Part shown: one piece after another, positions 29,832 to 39,381 of the stretch
Layout: the number at the start of each line of letters is the position of its first letter
How positions within the stretch are numbered: position 1 is the stretch's first letter
NCBI RefSeq assembly: GCF_900200035.1
Contig: NZ_FZTC01000015.1
Coordinates: 496,001 to 560,000, forward strand
Source: Klebsiella grimontii
GTDB lineage: Bacteria > Pseudomonadota > Gammaproteobacteria > Enterobacterales > Enterobacteriaceae
Length of the DNA stretch: 64,000 bases
Direction of reading: 5' to 3'
Notes under the pieces: model-generated
What the model saw: only the letters and a program-made list of their open reading frames with translations
What the model was told of the DNA's origin: nothing
The model's database searches: none
Program-made: the position numbers and the translations under genes

Positions 29832-29867
29832 CAGGGCAATATTAGCAACCCGCCTTCGGGAACGGCT

Positions 29868-30758
29868 TCAGCGACCAAATTTACGCGAACCGACAACGCA
29901 CAGAATCACGCCCAGCGTCACGGCCAGCATCACGGGGCTGACGGTTTCGTGCAACAGCGCCGCCGCCAGGCCAAGCCCGAAGAATGGCTGTAATAGCTGG
30001 AGCTGGCCGACGGCGGCGATACCGCCAGCGGCCAGCCCTTTGTACCAAAAGATAAAACCGATAAGCATACTGAAAACCGACACGTAGCCGAGCGCAGCCC
30101 AGGTCGATACCGTCAGGGCGCCCCATGACGCTGGCCGGGTCATCCACGAGGCCACCAGCATAAAAGGCAGCGCCATAATCAGCGCCCAGCTAATCACCTG
30201 CCAACCGCCGAGCTCCCGGGTCAGCTTCGCGCCCTCCGCATAGCCCAGGCCGCAGACGATCACCGCCGCCAGCATCAGCAGATCGCCGCTGAGCGACGCC
30301 GCCGCGTTTTGCGTCAGGGCGAATCCCACCACCAGCAGGCTGCCAATAACCGAAAAGATCCAGAAAGCGCGACGCGGACGTTCGCCGCCGCGCAGCACGC
30401 CAAAAATGGCCGTCGTCAGCGGCAAAAGCCCAAGAAAAACTATCGAATGCGCTGAAGTGACGTGTCGCAGCGCCAGCGCCGTGAGCAGCGGAAAACCGAT
30501 CACCACCCCTGACGAGACAATCGCCAGCGGCATAAGCTGCGACAGGCGCGGGCGTTGTTGGCGAAAGCCGACCACCAGCACGATGGCCAGGAGCCCGGCG
30601 ATGGAGGCGCGCAGAAAGGTCAATAGAAAAGGGTCCATCTCCAGCACCGCCAGACGCGTCGCGGGCAGCGAACCGCTAAAAATGATGACGCCCAGCAAAC
30701 CATTAAGCCATCCGGACCACGGCCCCGGAGCTGTGTTATGAACCGCTGAATCTACCAC
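29868..30758 (-). CDS. EamA/DMT-family exporter
   Basis: 296 residues with about ten membrane helices and two EamA repeats, RhaT/YdcZ-like drug/metabolite transporter in the inner membrane. Visible signatures: GVIIFSGSLPATRLAV and GYVSVFSMLIGFIFWYKGLAAGGIAAVGQLQLLQP split over the second repeat. A GTG start at 30758 with GCGAGG six bases upstream is preferred over a longer ATG at 30800 that enters the divergent promoter. Divergent from a MocR regulator, its likely controller; amino acid or vitamin export is possible. Confidence 0.85.
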   Translation of the reverse strand: MVDSAVHNTAPGPWSGWLNGLLGVIIFSGSLPATRLAVLEMDPFLLTFLRASIAGLLAIVLVVGFRQQRPRLSQLMPLAIVSSGVVIGFPLLTALALRHVTSAHSIVFLGLLPLTTAIFGVLRGGERPRRAFWIFSVIGSLLVVGFALTQNAAASLSGDLLMLAAVIVCGLGYAEGAKLTRELGGWQVISWALIMALPFMLVASWMTRPASWGALTVSTWAALGYVSVFSMLIGFIFWYKGLAAGGIAAVGQLQLLQPFFGLGLAAALLHETVSPVMLAVTLGVILCVVGSRKFGR

Positions 30759-30866
30759 GCTAACCTCGCAATATTGGCTGTGCAGTGCCCGCTTGAGCAA
30801 TGTCTGAAGCGATGGTAGTGTTCTTAATCTAATACAATCAAATTATTGTCATAGATACATTCACCG

Positions 30867-32201
30867 ATGAAAGCCCGATACAAAACCATTGTCGACAGAT
30901 ACGCGCAGGCGATTCATCGCGGACAGATGCCGGCCGGAACCCGTCTGCCGACCCATCGTACCCTTGCCGCCGATGAACGCATCTCGCTGGCCACGGCCAC
31001 CCGCGTTTATCGTGAACTGGAAGCAATGGGGCTGGTCAGCGGCGAAACCGGGCGCGGCACCTTTGTGCGGGATATCTCGCTGCCGCCGGGGCACGGCGTC
31101 GATCAGCAGTCGGTGGCGGGCGATGTTATCGATCTCAACTTCAACTATCCTTCGCTGCCGGCGCAGGGGGATGCGCTGCGCGAGGCGCTCAGGCGGCTGG
31201 CGATGGCGGGGGATATTGAATCTCATCTGCGCTACCAGCCTCATGCCGGGCGGCTCTCCGAGCGCGAAACTATCGCCCGCCATTTGACCGGTAGCCGCTT
31301 TGCGCCCGACGCGGAAAACGTGCTGATCGTCAGCGGCGCCCAGCACGGGCTGGCGGTGACCGTGATGGGCCTTCTGCGCCCCGGCGATGTGGTGGCGGTT
31401 GATGCGCTGACCTACTCGGGCTTTAAGGCCCTGGCCGCGCTTTATCATCTGGAACTGGTGGCGATCCCCTGTCGCGCGGAGGGGCCGGATCTGCAAGCGC
31501 TTCACCAGCTGTGCCGGCAGCGGCGGGTACGGGCGGTTTATACCATGCCGACGCTGCACAATCCGCTCGGCTGGGTGCTCACTTCTCGCCAGCGGCAGGC
31601 GCTGACGGACCTCGCGCGCCTGCATGACCTGCTGATTATTGAAGATACCGCATACGCCTGGCTGGTCCGCAATCCGCCGCCGCCGCTGGCCAGCTATGCG
31701 CCGGAAAGAACGGTTTATATCACCGGTTTTTCGAAAAACGTCGCCACCGGGCTGCGCGTGGGGGCGGTTATCTGCCCGTCCCGCTATCGGTCTGAGATTG
31801 TACGCGCCATACGGGCCACGACGTGGAATACCCCTTCGCTGATGAGCTCGCTGATCTGCGCCTGGATTGATGATGGGACGGTTGCGCGTTTTGCGGCGCA
31901 GAAGCGACGGGATGCGCGGCTGCGGCAGTCGCTCGCGCGTGAGACGCTCGGCGCGCTTCCCTTTGTGAGCCATCCGAGTTCGTACTTCCTCTGGCTGCCT
32001 CTGGGCGAGGAGAGCCGGGCCGATCGGCTGGTGAAAATGCTGATGGATCGCCATATTTCCGTGTCGACCGCCGAACCGTTTTGCGCTGCCGCGAACGTGC
32101 CGCAGGCGCTCCGCATCGCCCTTGGTTCAGTCCCCTTGGATAGCCTGCGTGCGGCGCTGCTCCAGGTTCGCGAAGCCGTGGAGTTTGAACAATACCGCTA
32201 G
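30867..32201 (+). CDS. MocR-type GntR/aminotransferase regulator (first)
   Basis: 444-residue transcription factor: N-terminal GntR winged helix (residues about 10-75, LPTHRTLAADERISLATATRVYRELEAMG) fused to a class I aminotransferase-like domain with PLP Lys290 in GFSKNVATGLRVG. MocR proteins sense PLP with an amino compound. It is divergent from the EamA exporter with a short 108-bp gap that contains ACAAT-N6-ATTGT, a candidate operator. Confidence 0.88.
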   Translation: MKARYKTIVDRYAQAIHRGQMPAGTRLPTHRTLAADERISLATATRVYRELEAMGLVSGETGRGTFVRDISLPPGHGVDQQSVAGDVIDLNFNYPSLPAQGDALREALRRLAMAGDIESHLRYQPHAGRLSERETIARHLTGSRFAPDAENVLIVSGAQHGLAVTVMGLLRPGDVVAVDALTYSGFKALAALYHLELVAIPCRAEGPDLQALHQLCRQRRVRAVYTMPTLHNPLGWVLTSRQRQALTDLARLHDLLIIEDTAYAWLVRNPPPPLASYAPERTVYITGFSKNVATGLRVGAVICPSRYRSEIVRAIRATTWNTPSLMSSLICAWIDDGTVARFAAQKRRDARLRQSLARETLGALPFVSHPSSYFLWLPLGEESRADRLVKMLMDRHISVSTAEPFCAAANVPQALRIALGSVPLDSLRAALLQVREAVEFEQYR

Positions 32202-32508
32202 TCCATCGGCGATCGTCGCCGGGATAATAACGATGGCGTTTTAGCTGCGTTATACAGGTTTACTTATCCGTAATCTTTTAAGGGATAAATAGCAGGATAA
32301 TGATATTAAAATAAACTATTATTATTTATTTTAATGAATTATATGGATAATTTTAAATTTAATGACAATTTAAAATTGTTACTGTAGTGTACAAAAATCA
32401 TGTACGGTTGTGCTTTTGACGCTGAGCGCACGCACGTCCTGAAGATACTACGTCGTTAATCATTTCAGGGGCGGAGTGGCGCCCTGTTCTGTACAGGATC
32501 TTTTTTCA
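32202..32508. other. AT-rich gap before lysE-type gene
   Basis: Starts with a small hairpin GGCGA-TCG-TCGCC (32208-32220). A strongly AT-rich stretch follows (about 32280-32390), then GTACA-N7-TGTAC near 32388 and another TGTACAG near 32496, close to the next start. These TGTAC motifs could be regulator sites. No gene seen. Confidence 0.4.
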
Positions 32509-33150
32509 ATGCAGCAGCTCTACATTTATATTCTGATCGCCAGTTTGACCATTGCCAGTCCCGGACCCGGAGTATTACTGACGCTGACCAACACGCTGAA
32601 TTACAATCTGCGTAATGCGATGGCGGGGATCATCGGCGTGGCGGTTGGAATGGGGGTCATCTCGATTATTGCCGCCAGCAGCGTTGGCGTGCTGATTACC
32701 ACTTCTCAGCTGACGCTGTTGATCGTCAAGGGGGTCGGGGCGGCCTATCTGATCTATCTGGGCATAAAACTCTATCGCTCGGTGCCCCGCGTACTGAATC
32801 AACCTCTCTCGTCTTCAGAGGATGTGATACCTTCCGCCAGCTACCGGTTTCGTCAGGGGTTGCTGGTGTCGCTATTTAATCCCAAACCCATTGTGTTTTT
32901 TATGGCGCTGTTCCCCCAGTTTATTCATCCCCAGCAGCCCTTTATTCCGCAGTTCAGCGTGCTGTCGATAACCTTCTGTATTCTGGTTGTTGTCATTCAT
33001 TCACTCTACGGCCTTTTCGCACACAGCGTAAAAACGAAAATGTCGTCCGGGAATGCCTTTGTTAAGTTGAATAAAACCGGTGGCATCGTCTTTATGTGTT
33101 TTGCCGTCGGTCTGATTGTTTCCGCCGTTCACCCTTATTTGTCATCATGA
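32509..33150 (+). CDS. LysE/RhtB-family amino acid exporter
   Basis: 213 residues, six membrane helices. The N-terminal signature ASPGPGVLLTLTNTLNYN is diagnostic for LysE/RhtB. It exports amino acids or derivatives. The start at 32509 fits the family; an upstream frame from 32476 lacks a good site. Convergent with the second MocR gene, whose stop is 24 bases away. Confidence 0.88.
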   Translation: MQQLYIYILIASLTIASPGPGVLLTLTNTLNYNLRNAMAGIIGVAVGMGVISIIAASSVGVLITTSQLTLLIVKGVGAAYLIYLGIKLYRSVPRVLNQPLSSSEDVIPSASYRFRQGLLVSLFNPKPIVFFMALFPQFIHPQQPFIPQFSVLSITFCILVVVIHSLYGLFAHSVKTKMSSGNAFVKLNKTGGIVFMCFAVGLIVSAVHPYLSS

Positions 33151-33174
33151 CCGTGAGGACGCGGGGCCCGGCGC

Positions 33175-34641
33175 TCAGCCCATCTGCGCCAGCTGGCCGC
33201 GCAGCACCTCCACGCCTTGTTCGATAGCGTCAGGATTAATGGCGTGAAACCCCATCCGGAAGAAGTTAGCCGGCGGCGCGTCGCTGAGGAAATGCCGCGC
33301 GCCGGGCTCAATCAGCACCCCGGCGTGGGCGGCGCGCCAGGTCAGCTGCTGGGTGTTGATTTGCTCCGGCGTGGCCAGCCAGAACGCGTTGGCGTGTTCG
33401 CTGCCGGGGATGATTTGGCACTCCGGCAGATGCTGCTGCAGCGCGTTGTTGAGACGGTCCCAGCGCTGGGCCGAGTCGTAATGGTAGCGCCGCAGGTGGG
33501 TTTCATAGTGGCCCTGGGCGAGGAAATGGGCCATCTGATACTGAATATTGGTCGGCGGATGGCGGTACACCAGACGGCGCAGCGCCCGGGCTTCATCAAT
33601 CAGATCCGGGTCAGCGACCATAAAGCCCAGCCGCAGGCCCGGCGATAGCGCTTTTGACAGGCTGCTCACGTAGATCACTCTACCGCAGCGATCGCTGGCC
33701 TTCAGCGCCGGCAGCGGGTTGAGCATAAAGTTACTTTCAGAGTCGTAATCGTCCTCAATTATCACCGCGTCATGGCGAGCGGCATGCTCCAGCAGCTGGC
33801 TGCGCCGCGCTTTGCTCATGGCTACCCCGGTCGGCACCTGGTGGCCGGGCGTCACATAGTAGTAATCGCAGGGGGCGTCATTGAGGACGATCCCCTGCTC
33901 ATCCACCGGATGCGGCACGATATCGGTATCGGCGAGCAGAAAGGTGTTAATGGCCTCGCGAAAACAGGGATTCTCCACGCCAACGCGCGTGCTGGATGAC
34001 ATCAGCAGGCGCGTCAGCAGGTAAAGCGCGTTTTGCGAACCGAGGGTAATCAGAATCTCGTCCGGCGAGGCGACAATGCCGCGCTTGGGCAGCACCCGGG
34101 TGCGGATCTGCTCAATCAGCATCGGTACGTCCTGATCGATATGATCCACCACCCACGCCGGGTCGCGCACGCCGCCGTGCAGCCAGTTTGCCGCCGAGCG
34201 CCAGGTCGCCAGCGGAAACTGGCGGGTATCCGGCTGACCGTAGATAAACGGATAGCGGTAGTTCATCCAGCCGGCCGGTTTCAGAATCGACTCCTGCTGG
34301 CTGGGCGTGATTTGCAGCCGCGTGCCCCAGCGTGGTGCAGAACGCTCATCCTGGGGTGCAGCTTCCGGCGCGGCGGCGCGGCTGGCATGCTGATAATCCG
34401 GGTGCAGGTAGTAACCGCTGCGCGGACGGCTCAGCAGATAGCCTTCGTTAACCAGCCCCTCAAAAACCAGCGCCGTGGTGTTACGCGATACCCGCAGCTG
34501 GCTGGCCAGCTGGCGGCAGGAGGGAAGCGGCGTGTCGGCGGAAAAAATACCGCCCAGAATGGCGTTAATCAGCGTCTCGCGCACCTGCTCCTGCAAACCG
34601 CGGCGCGGGTCGAAATCAACGTGTAACAGGTGTCGGATCAT
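33175..34641 (-). CDS. MocR-type GntR/aminotransferase regulator (second)
   Basis: 488 residues. GntR winged helix at about residues 10-80 (LPSCRQLASQLRVSRNTTALVFEGL) and aminotransferase-like domain with PLP Lys330 in YVSSLSKALSPGLRLGF. AAGGAG precedes the ATG at 34641; a longer frame to 34716 is rejected. It is divergent from the polar amino acid ABC operon and most likely regulates it. A 13-bp motif in that gap recurs before the aminotransferase gene at 39382, hinting at a wider regulon. Confidence 0.88.
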   Translation of the reverse strand: MIRHLLHVDFDPRRGLQEQVRETLINAILGGIFSADTPLPSCRQLASQLRVSRNTTALVFEGLVNEGYLLSRPRSGYYLHPDYQHASRAAAPEAAPQDERSAPRWGTRLQITPSQQESILKPAGWMNYRYPFIYGQPDTRQFPLATWRSAANWLHGGVRDPAWVVDHIDQDVPMLIEQIRTRVLPKRGIVASPDEILITLGSQNALYLLTRLLMSSSTRVGVENPCFREAINTFLLADTDIVPHPVDEQGIVLNDAPCDYYYVTPGHQVPTGVAMSKARRSQLLEHAARHDAVIIEDDYDSESNFMLNPLPALKASDRCGRVIYVSSLSKALSPGLRLGFMVADPDLIDEARALRRLVYRHPPTNIQYQMAHFLAQGHYETHLRRYHYDSAQRWDRLNNALQQHLPECQIIPGSEHANAFWLATPEQINTQQLTWRAAHAGVLIEPGARHFLSDAPPANFFRMGFHAINPDAIEQGVEVLRGQLAQMG

Positions 34642-34729
34642 GCCAGGCTCCTTACTCAAACGCTCAGTACAGAAACTCGAGCAAATTCCATACCACCCTG
34701 AGAATGACTGACACATCCGCGCGGTGAAT

Positions 34730-34742
34730 CTGGCTCTATCCG
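34730..34742 (+). promoter_or_regulatory. CTGGCTCTATCCG motif, copy 1 (candidate MocR site)
   Basis: The 13-mer lies in the divergent gap between the second MocR gene and the ABC operon, 133 bases before the binding-protein start. The identical 13-mer is at 39310-39322. TGACACATC lies just upstream (34709-34717), also echoed near the second site. Function inferred. Confidence 0.5.
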
Positions 34743-34875
34743 GAAATTAAAAACGCTCCCTACAGTAAAAACGCATTCATCAGTCGCGGTTCGGAACTTC
34801 CGTCGGCACATATTTTGCAAAACCTTTTCATGTTCTGGAATGAACACGTCTGGCGAATTAATTAGGGGTGAATTA

Positions 34876-35727
34876 ATGAACAAATCATTAGGTTCAATTT
34901 GTCTGGGCGCCATCATGGCGATGGCCTTTTCTTATCACGCAGCAGCCGCAGATCTTCCGGAAATAGAAAAATCCGGCACCCTGAAAGTCGCGACCGAAGA
35001 TGATTACGCGCCTTTTAACTTTATGAATAACGGCCAGGCGGATGGCTTTAACAAAGATATGCTCGATGAATTACGTAAATACGCGAAATTCAACGTTGAC
35101 CAGAGCATTCTGCCGTGGACCGGATTATTGGCGGCGGTTTCCACCGGGCAATACGATATGGCGTTAACCGGCGCGGTGATTACCGACGACCGTCTCAAGG
35201 TTTTTGATTTCACGCCGCCGTGGGCGTCAGCGCAGCACTATTTTGTTAAACGCGCGGGCGATAACTCCCTGAACACCATTGCCGAACTGAGCGGGAAAAA
35301 AGTGGGCGTCCAGGCGGGCAGCGCGCTGCTGGCGCGGCTGCCGGAACTGAAAGCGATGCTGGAGAAAACCGGCGGCAAGCTGGGGCCGGTGGTGGAGTAT
35401 CCCTCCTATCCTGAAGCCTACGCCGACCTTGCCAACAAACGGCTGGATTACGTGATTAACGTGGTTATCTCAGTCAACGATCTGGCGAAGGCCAAACCGA
35501 AGGTGTTCGCCAAGGGGCTGGCGGTATCCGGCCCGGGCTATATGGCGTGGCCGATCCCGAAAAACTCGCCGCAGCTGCTGGCCTATATGACCAAATTTAT
35601 GAACCACATGAAGGAGACCGGCAAGCTCGCGGAACTACAGAAAAAGTGGTTTGGCGAAACCTATGACGATCTTCCGAACGTGCCAATCACCAGCCCGGAA
35701 CAGTTCCATAAATTAGCCGGTCTGTAA
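34876..35727 (+). CDS. Polar amino acid ABC binding protein, family 3
   Basis: 283 residues, periplasmic. Signal peptide ends near HAAAA; mature start EIEKSGTLKVATEDDYAPFNF is the family 3 signature, with AELSGKKVGVQAGS in the second lobe. AGGGGTGA precedes the ATG. Ligand probably an amino acid or amine; the aromatic DYAPFNF pocket is usual. Confidence 0.9.
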   Translation: MNKSLGSICLGAIMAMAFSYHAAAADLPEIEKSGTLKVATEDDYAPFNFMNNGQADGFNKDMLDELRKYAKFNVDQSILPWTGLLAAVSTGQYDMALTGAVITDDRLKVFDFTPPWASAQHYFVKRAGDNSLNTIAELSGKKVGVQAGSALLARLPELKAMLEKTGGKLGPVVEYPSYPEAYADLANKRLDYVINVVISVNDLAKAKPKVFAKGLAVSGPGYMAWPIPKNSPQLLAYMTKFMNHMKETGKLAELQKKWFGETYDDLPNVPITSPEQFHKLAGL

Positions 35728-35776
35728 TGGGTTCTGCGGCGGGAAACCGCCGCCTGTTTAGGTGAAGGAGGGCTTC

Positions 35777-36418
35777 ATGGATGCAATTTCCTGGCAGTTA
35801 CTGATTGAAGGCGCATGGACGACCCTCTGGATTTCGGCCATCGCCATTGCTTTTGGCGTGGCGATCGGTCTGCTGATTGCCCTGGTGCGCATGTTGCGTA
35901 TCCCGGTTATCGATCAGCTGCTGGTGGTCTATATCAGCCTTGCCCGCGCGACGCCGCTGGTCACGCTGGTGCTGTTCCTGTTTCTTTCTCTGCCGACCGT
36001 CGGGATCAACCTCGATAAAAACGTCGCGGCGATTGTGGCGCTGACGCTCAATACCTCGGCCTTTAACGCCGAAATCTGGCGCAACGCCTTTCGCACCTTC
36101 CCCCGCGAACAGCGGGAAGCGGCGGAGTCGGTAGGAATGCGTCGCTGGGCCTACTTCCGCTATATCATGCTGCCGCAGATGTGGATTGAAAGCCTGCCCG
36201 CGCTGGTTAACGAGATGTCGTTCCTGATCAAGGGTAGCCCGGCCATTGCGGTGATTGGCGTGGTGGATTTGACGCGCGTCACTAACCGAATTTCCTCGGT
36301 CACCTATGAACCTCTTTCGCCAATTCTGGCGGCGGGTCTACTGTACGTGGTGATTATTGGCCTGCTGCTGAAACTGCAGGGGATGGCCGAGCGTAAAGCG
36401 AAACGTCTGGCGCGATAA
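35777..36418 (+). CDS. Polar amino acid ABC permease (first)
   Basis: 213 residues, HisM/GlnP type inner membrane permease. The EAA loop reads REQREAAESVGMRRWAYFRYIMLPQ. GAAGGAGG precedes the ATG at 35777. Confidence 0.9.
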   Translation: MDAISWQLLIEGAWTTLWISAIAIAFGVAIGLLIALVRMLRIPVIDQLLVVYISLARATPLVTLVLFLFLSLPTVGINLDKNVAAIVALTLNTSAFNAEIWRNAFRTFPREQREAAESVGMRRWAYFRYIMLPQMWIESLPALVNEMSFLIKGSPAIAVIGVVDLTRVTNRISSVTYEPLSPILAAGLLYVVIIGLLLKLQGMAERKAKRLAR

Positions 36419-36432
36419 ATACAGGAGGTGCT

Positions 36433-37098
36433 ATGAATCAGTGGGCCGTTATCTGGTCGGTGCGCGACAGCTTTATTGCCGGTTTACTCGCCACCCTTGA
36501 GCTTTTTATTACCGCGGCCATCGCCGGATTAATTATCGGTGTGGTCCTGTGCTATTTAACCGAATATCAAAAGAAAACCCTTAACCGGCTTATTATTGCC
36601 TTTGTTAGCTTAATGCGGGCGATTCCTTTTTTGATTCTTGCCTATTTGCTCTATTACGGGCTACCGCAAGTTGGTATTAGTATGGAACCCTGGACCGCAG
36701 GCCTAATCGCCTTAGTTATCTACCACGGCGCCTATTTTTTTGAGATTTTACGCAGCCAGCGTCGGGTATTTTCCGGTGGCTATATCGAGGCCGCGGTGGC
36801 GCAGGGATTTTCGCGCTACAAAATATTCCGCCGCATTATTCTGCCCAATATTCTCTCTTCAGCGCTACCGCTGATGGGCAACCAGCTGATTATCTGCCTG
36901 AAAGATACCGCGTTTCTCAGCATTATCACCGTCCAGGAGATAACCGCTGCGGCTAACAGCGTGCAGGCCACTTATTTTATCCCGTTTAACGCCTTTATCG
37001 TCGCGATTGGGCTCTACTGGGCGATCAGCATCCTGCTGGAGCTGCTGATTAAGCGTCTGAGCGCCTGGGGAGTCAGAAGAGGAATGAGTCATGTCTGA
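36433..37098 (+). CDS. Polar amino acid ABC permease (second)
   Basis: 221 residues, HisM/GlnP family. The EAA loop reads GYIEAAVAQGFSRYKIFRRIILPN. CAGGAGG precedes the start; its end overlaps the ATPase gene by 8 bases. Its base composition is lower in GC than that of its neighbours. Confidence 0.9.
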   Translation: MNQWAVIWSVRDSFIAGLLATLELFITAAIAGLIIGVVLCYLTEYQKKTLNRLIIAFVSLMRAIPFLILAYLLYYGLPQVGISMEPWTAGLIALVIYHGAYFFEILRSQRRVFSGGYIEAAVAQGFSRYKIFRRIILPNILSSALPLMGNQLIICLKDTAFLSIITVQEITAAANSVQATYFIPFNAFIVAIGLYWAISILLELLIKRLSAWGVRRGMSHV

Positions 37099-37852
37099 TA
37101 CCACTGCAGTAAGCGTCAAAAACGTCTCTAAACAGTTTGATAACGTTGAAGTTCTTCGTGATATCAATCTGACGGTAGAGAAGGGGACCGTGGTGAGCAT
37201 TCTCGGCTCGTCGGGGTCGGGTAAATCGACGCTGCTGCGCTGCATGAACTGGCTGGAACAGCCGGATCGCGGCGAGATCCGCATCAGCGGCCAGCGGCTG
37301 GGTATTGATGAGCATAATGGCCGGGCGATGTCCCACCGCCAGCTGTCGAAAATCCGCGAGCGGGTTGGCATGGTGTTCCAGAGCTTTAACCTGTGGCCGC
37401 ACCTGACGGTGCAGCAGAACGTCAGCGAAGCGCTGCTGCACGTGAAGGGGATGAAGCGTGATGAAGCGAAAGCCATCGCCATGCAGCAGCTGGAGAAAGT
37501 GGGGATGGCGCATAAAGCCGACGTTTATCCGATTACGCTCTCTGGCGGACAGAAGCAGCGGGTGGCGATTGCCCGTTCGCTGGCGATGTCGCCGGAGGTC
37601 ATTCTGTTTGATGAGCCGACCTCGGCGCTGGACCCCGAGCTGGTCAACGAGGTGCTGGGCGTGATGAAGGCGCTGGCCGCCGAGGGCTACACGATGGTGG
37701 TGGTGACTCATGAGATGGATTTTGCGCGCCAGGTCTCGGATGAGGTGGTGTTTCTCGAAAAAGGGTTGTTGATTGAGAAAGCGCCGCCGGAGAAGTTTTT
37801 CAGCAACCCGGATTCCGAGCGCGTCAGGCAGTTTTTGCAGAGCAGCCGGTAA
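37091..37852 (+). CDS. Polar amino acid ABC ATPase
   Basis: 253 residues, GlnQ/HisP family. Walker A GSSGSGKSTLLRC, signature LSGGQKQRVAIARSLA, Walker B VILFDEPTSALDPE. Completes the four-gene importer. Confidence 0.93.
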   Translation: MSDTTAVSVKNVSKQFDNVEVLRDINLTVEKGTVVSILGSSGSGKSTLLRCMNWLEQPDRGEIRISGQRLGIDEHNGRAMSHRQLSKIRERVGMVFQSFNLWPHLTVQQNVSEALLHVKGMKRDEAKAIAMQQLEKVGMAHKADVYPITLSGGQKQRVAIARSLAMSPEVILFDEPTSALDPELVNEVLGVMKALAAEGYTMVVVTHEMDFARQVSDEVVFLEKGLLIEKAPPEKFFSNPDSERVRQFLQSSR

Positions 37853-37868
37853 GCATCAGCGGCCAATC

Positions 37869-37960
37869 TCCCCGGTGGCGCTGCGCTTACCGGGGCTACG
37901 GGTTTCCAGCCGTCTGCGGTCATGTAGCCCGGGTAAGGCATTTACGCCGCGACCCGGGAT
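37869..37960 (+). repeat. REP doublet with conserved linker (copy 3)
   Basis: Nearly identical to 29409-29500 and in the same orientation; inverted copy at 18998-19089. It again directly precedes a composite element. Confidence 0.85.
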
Positions 37961-37993
37961 TTTCGGGCTCGGTGTTGGAGGGTGGCAGATTGG

Positions 37994-38388
37994 GTAGCCC
38001 GGACAGGTGCGTAGCACCGCCTCCGGGAGATTTTCATGCAGCAGCGGATATGTCTCTGAAACAACGTGATATGCAGCGATGCCCTGGCCCCCGCTGAAAT
38101 CGGCGAACCGGAGGTCCGAAGACAAGGGCTGGCCGCCAGGGATGGCGGACAGAGGCGAATCGAGACAGGGATGTCGAGTTGGGCCGACCGCAGGCTGAGG
38201 TCCGGGAGGTGAGCGCAGTGCGCAGCACCGATTTCTTTGCGGGACCGCGGGGATTGTAAAGGGGGAGACGGTTTTCTCCCCCTTTACCCGTTCACGTACC
38301 ACGGTGAGACATTTTCTGCGGGATAATAGTGAACGGAACCCCTCAACACCGTCCCGGAGGCGGCGCTTATCGCGCCTGTCCGGGCTAC
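37994..38388 (+). repeat. Composite inverted-repeat element, copy B (395 bp)
   Basis: Same element as 29533-29831 in the same orientation, with inverted ends 37994-38028 and 38352-38388. The interior hairpin AAAGGGGGAGA / TCTCCCCCTTT with a 6-base loop is perfect here. It carries a 94-bp insert (38111-38204) absent from copy A. The gap 37853-38434 holds no gene. Confidence 0.85.
38111..38204 (+). repeat. 94-bp hairpin insert within copy B
   Basis: Begins and ends with GAGGTCCG. Inside are two hairpins with the same GGGA loop: CCGCCA-GGGA-TGGCGG (38133-38148) and GACA-GGGA-TGTC (38164-38175). The loops present AGGGA, similar to GGA motifs bound by CsrA; that link is speculative. Confidence 0.6.
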
Positions 38389-38434
38389 CAGGCCCGAGCG
38401 CGATGTCTGATGCGCGTCTCCGGTCTACCAAACC

Positions 38435-39229
<795 letters not shown>

Positions 39230-39276
39230 CTATAGAAATCCCGCGCGCGCGGGCACAGGGCCAGTCGGCGCGCGGC

Positions 39277-39297
39277 GATGTGACACGGTGTCACATC
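39277..39297. promoter_or_regulatory. 21-bp palindrome, candidate operator
   Basis: Half-sites GATGTGACAC (39277-39286) and GTGTCACATC (39288-39297) separated by one base, perfectly complementary. It lies between the YdfG-like gene and the aminotransferase. It contains TGTGA and TCACA but seven bases apart, not the six of a CRP site. Confidence 0.65.
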
Positions 39298-39309
39298 ATT
39301 TTCGCCTGA

Positions 39310-39322
39310 CTGGCTCTATCCG
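39310..39322 (+). promoter_or_regulatory. CTGGCTCTATCCG motif, copy 2
   Basis: Identical to 34730-34742 and 59 bases before the aminotransferase ATG. Suggests shared control with the ABC operon beside the second MocR gene. Confidence 0.5.
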
Positions 39323-39381
39323 TTTCTTCCCTGAACGGCCAATGATGAGGCCAACAACAACGACATGAGAGAGGGCAGGGT

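Noticed and set aside
30861..32054. 397-codon open frame opposite the first MocR gene
   Set aside because: Shadow frame of a gene with strong family signatures on the plus strand.
39280..39296. CRP site
   Set aside because: The TGTGA and TCACA halves are seven bases apart, not six, so the palindrome is listed as an unknown operator.
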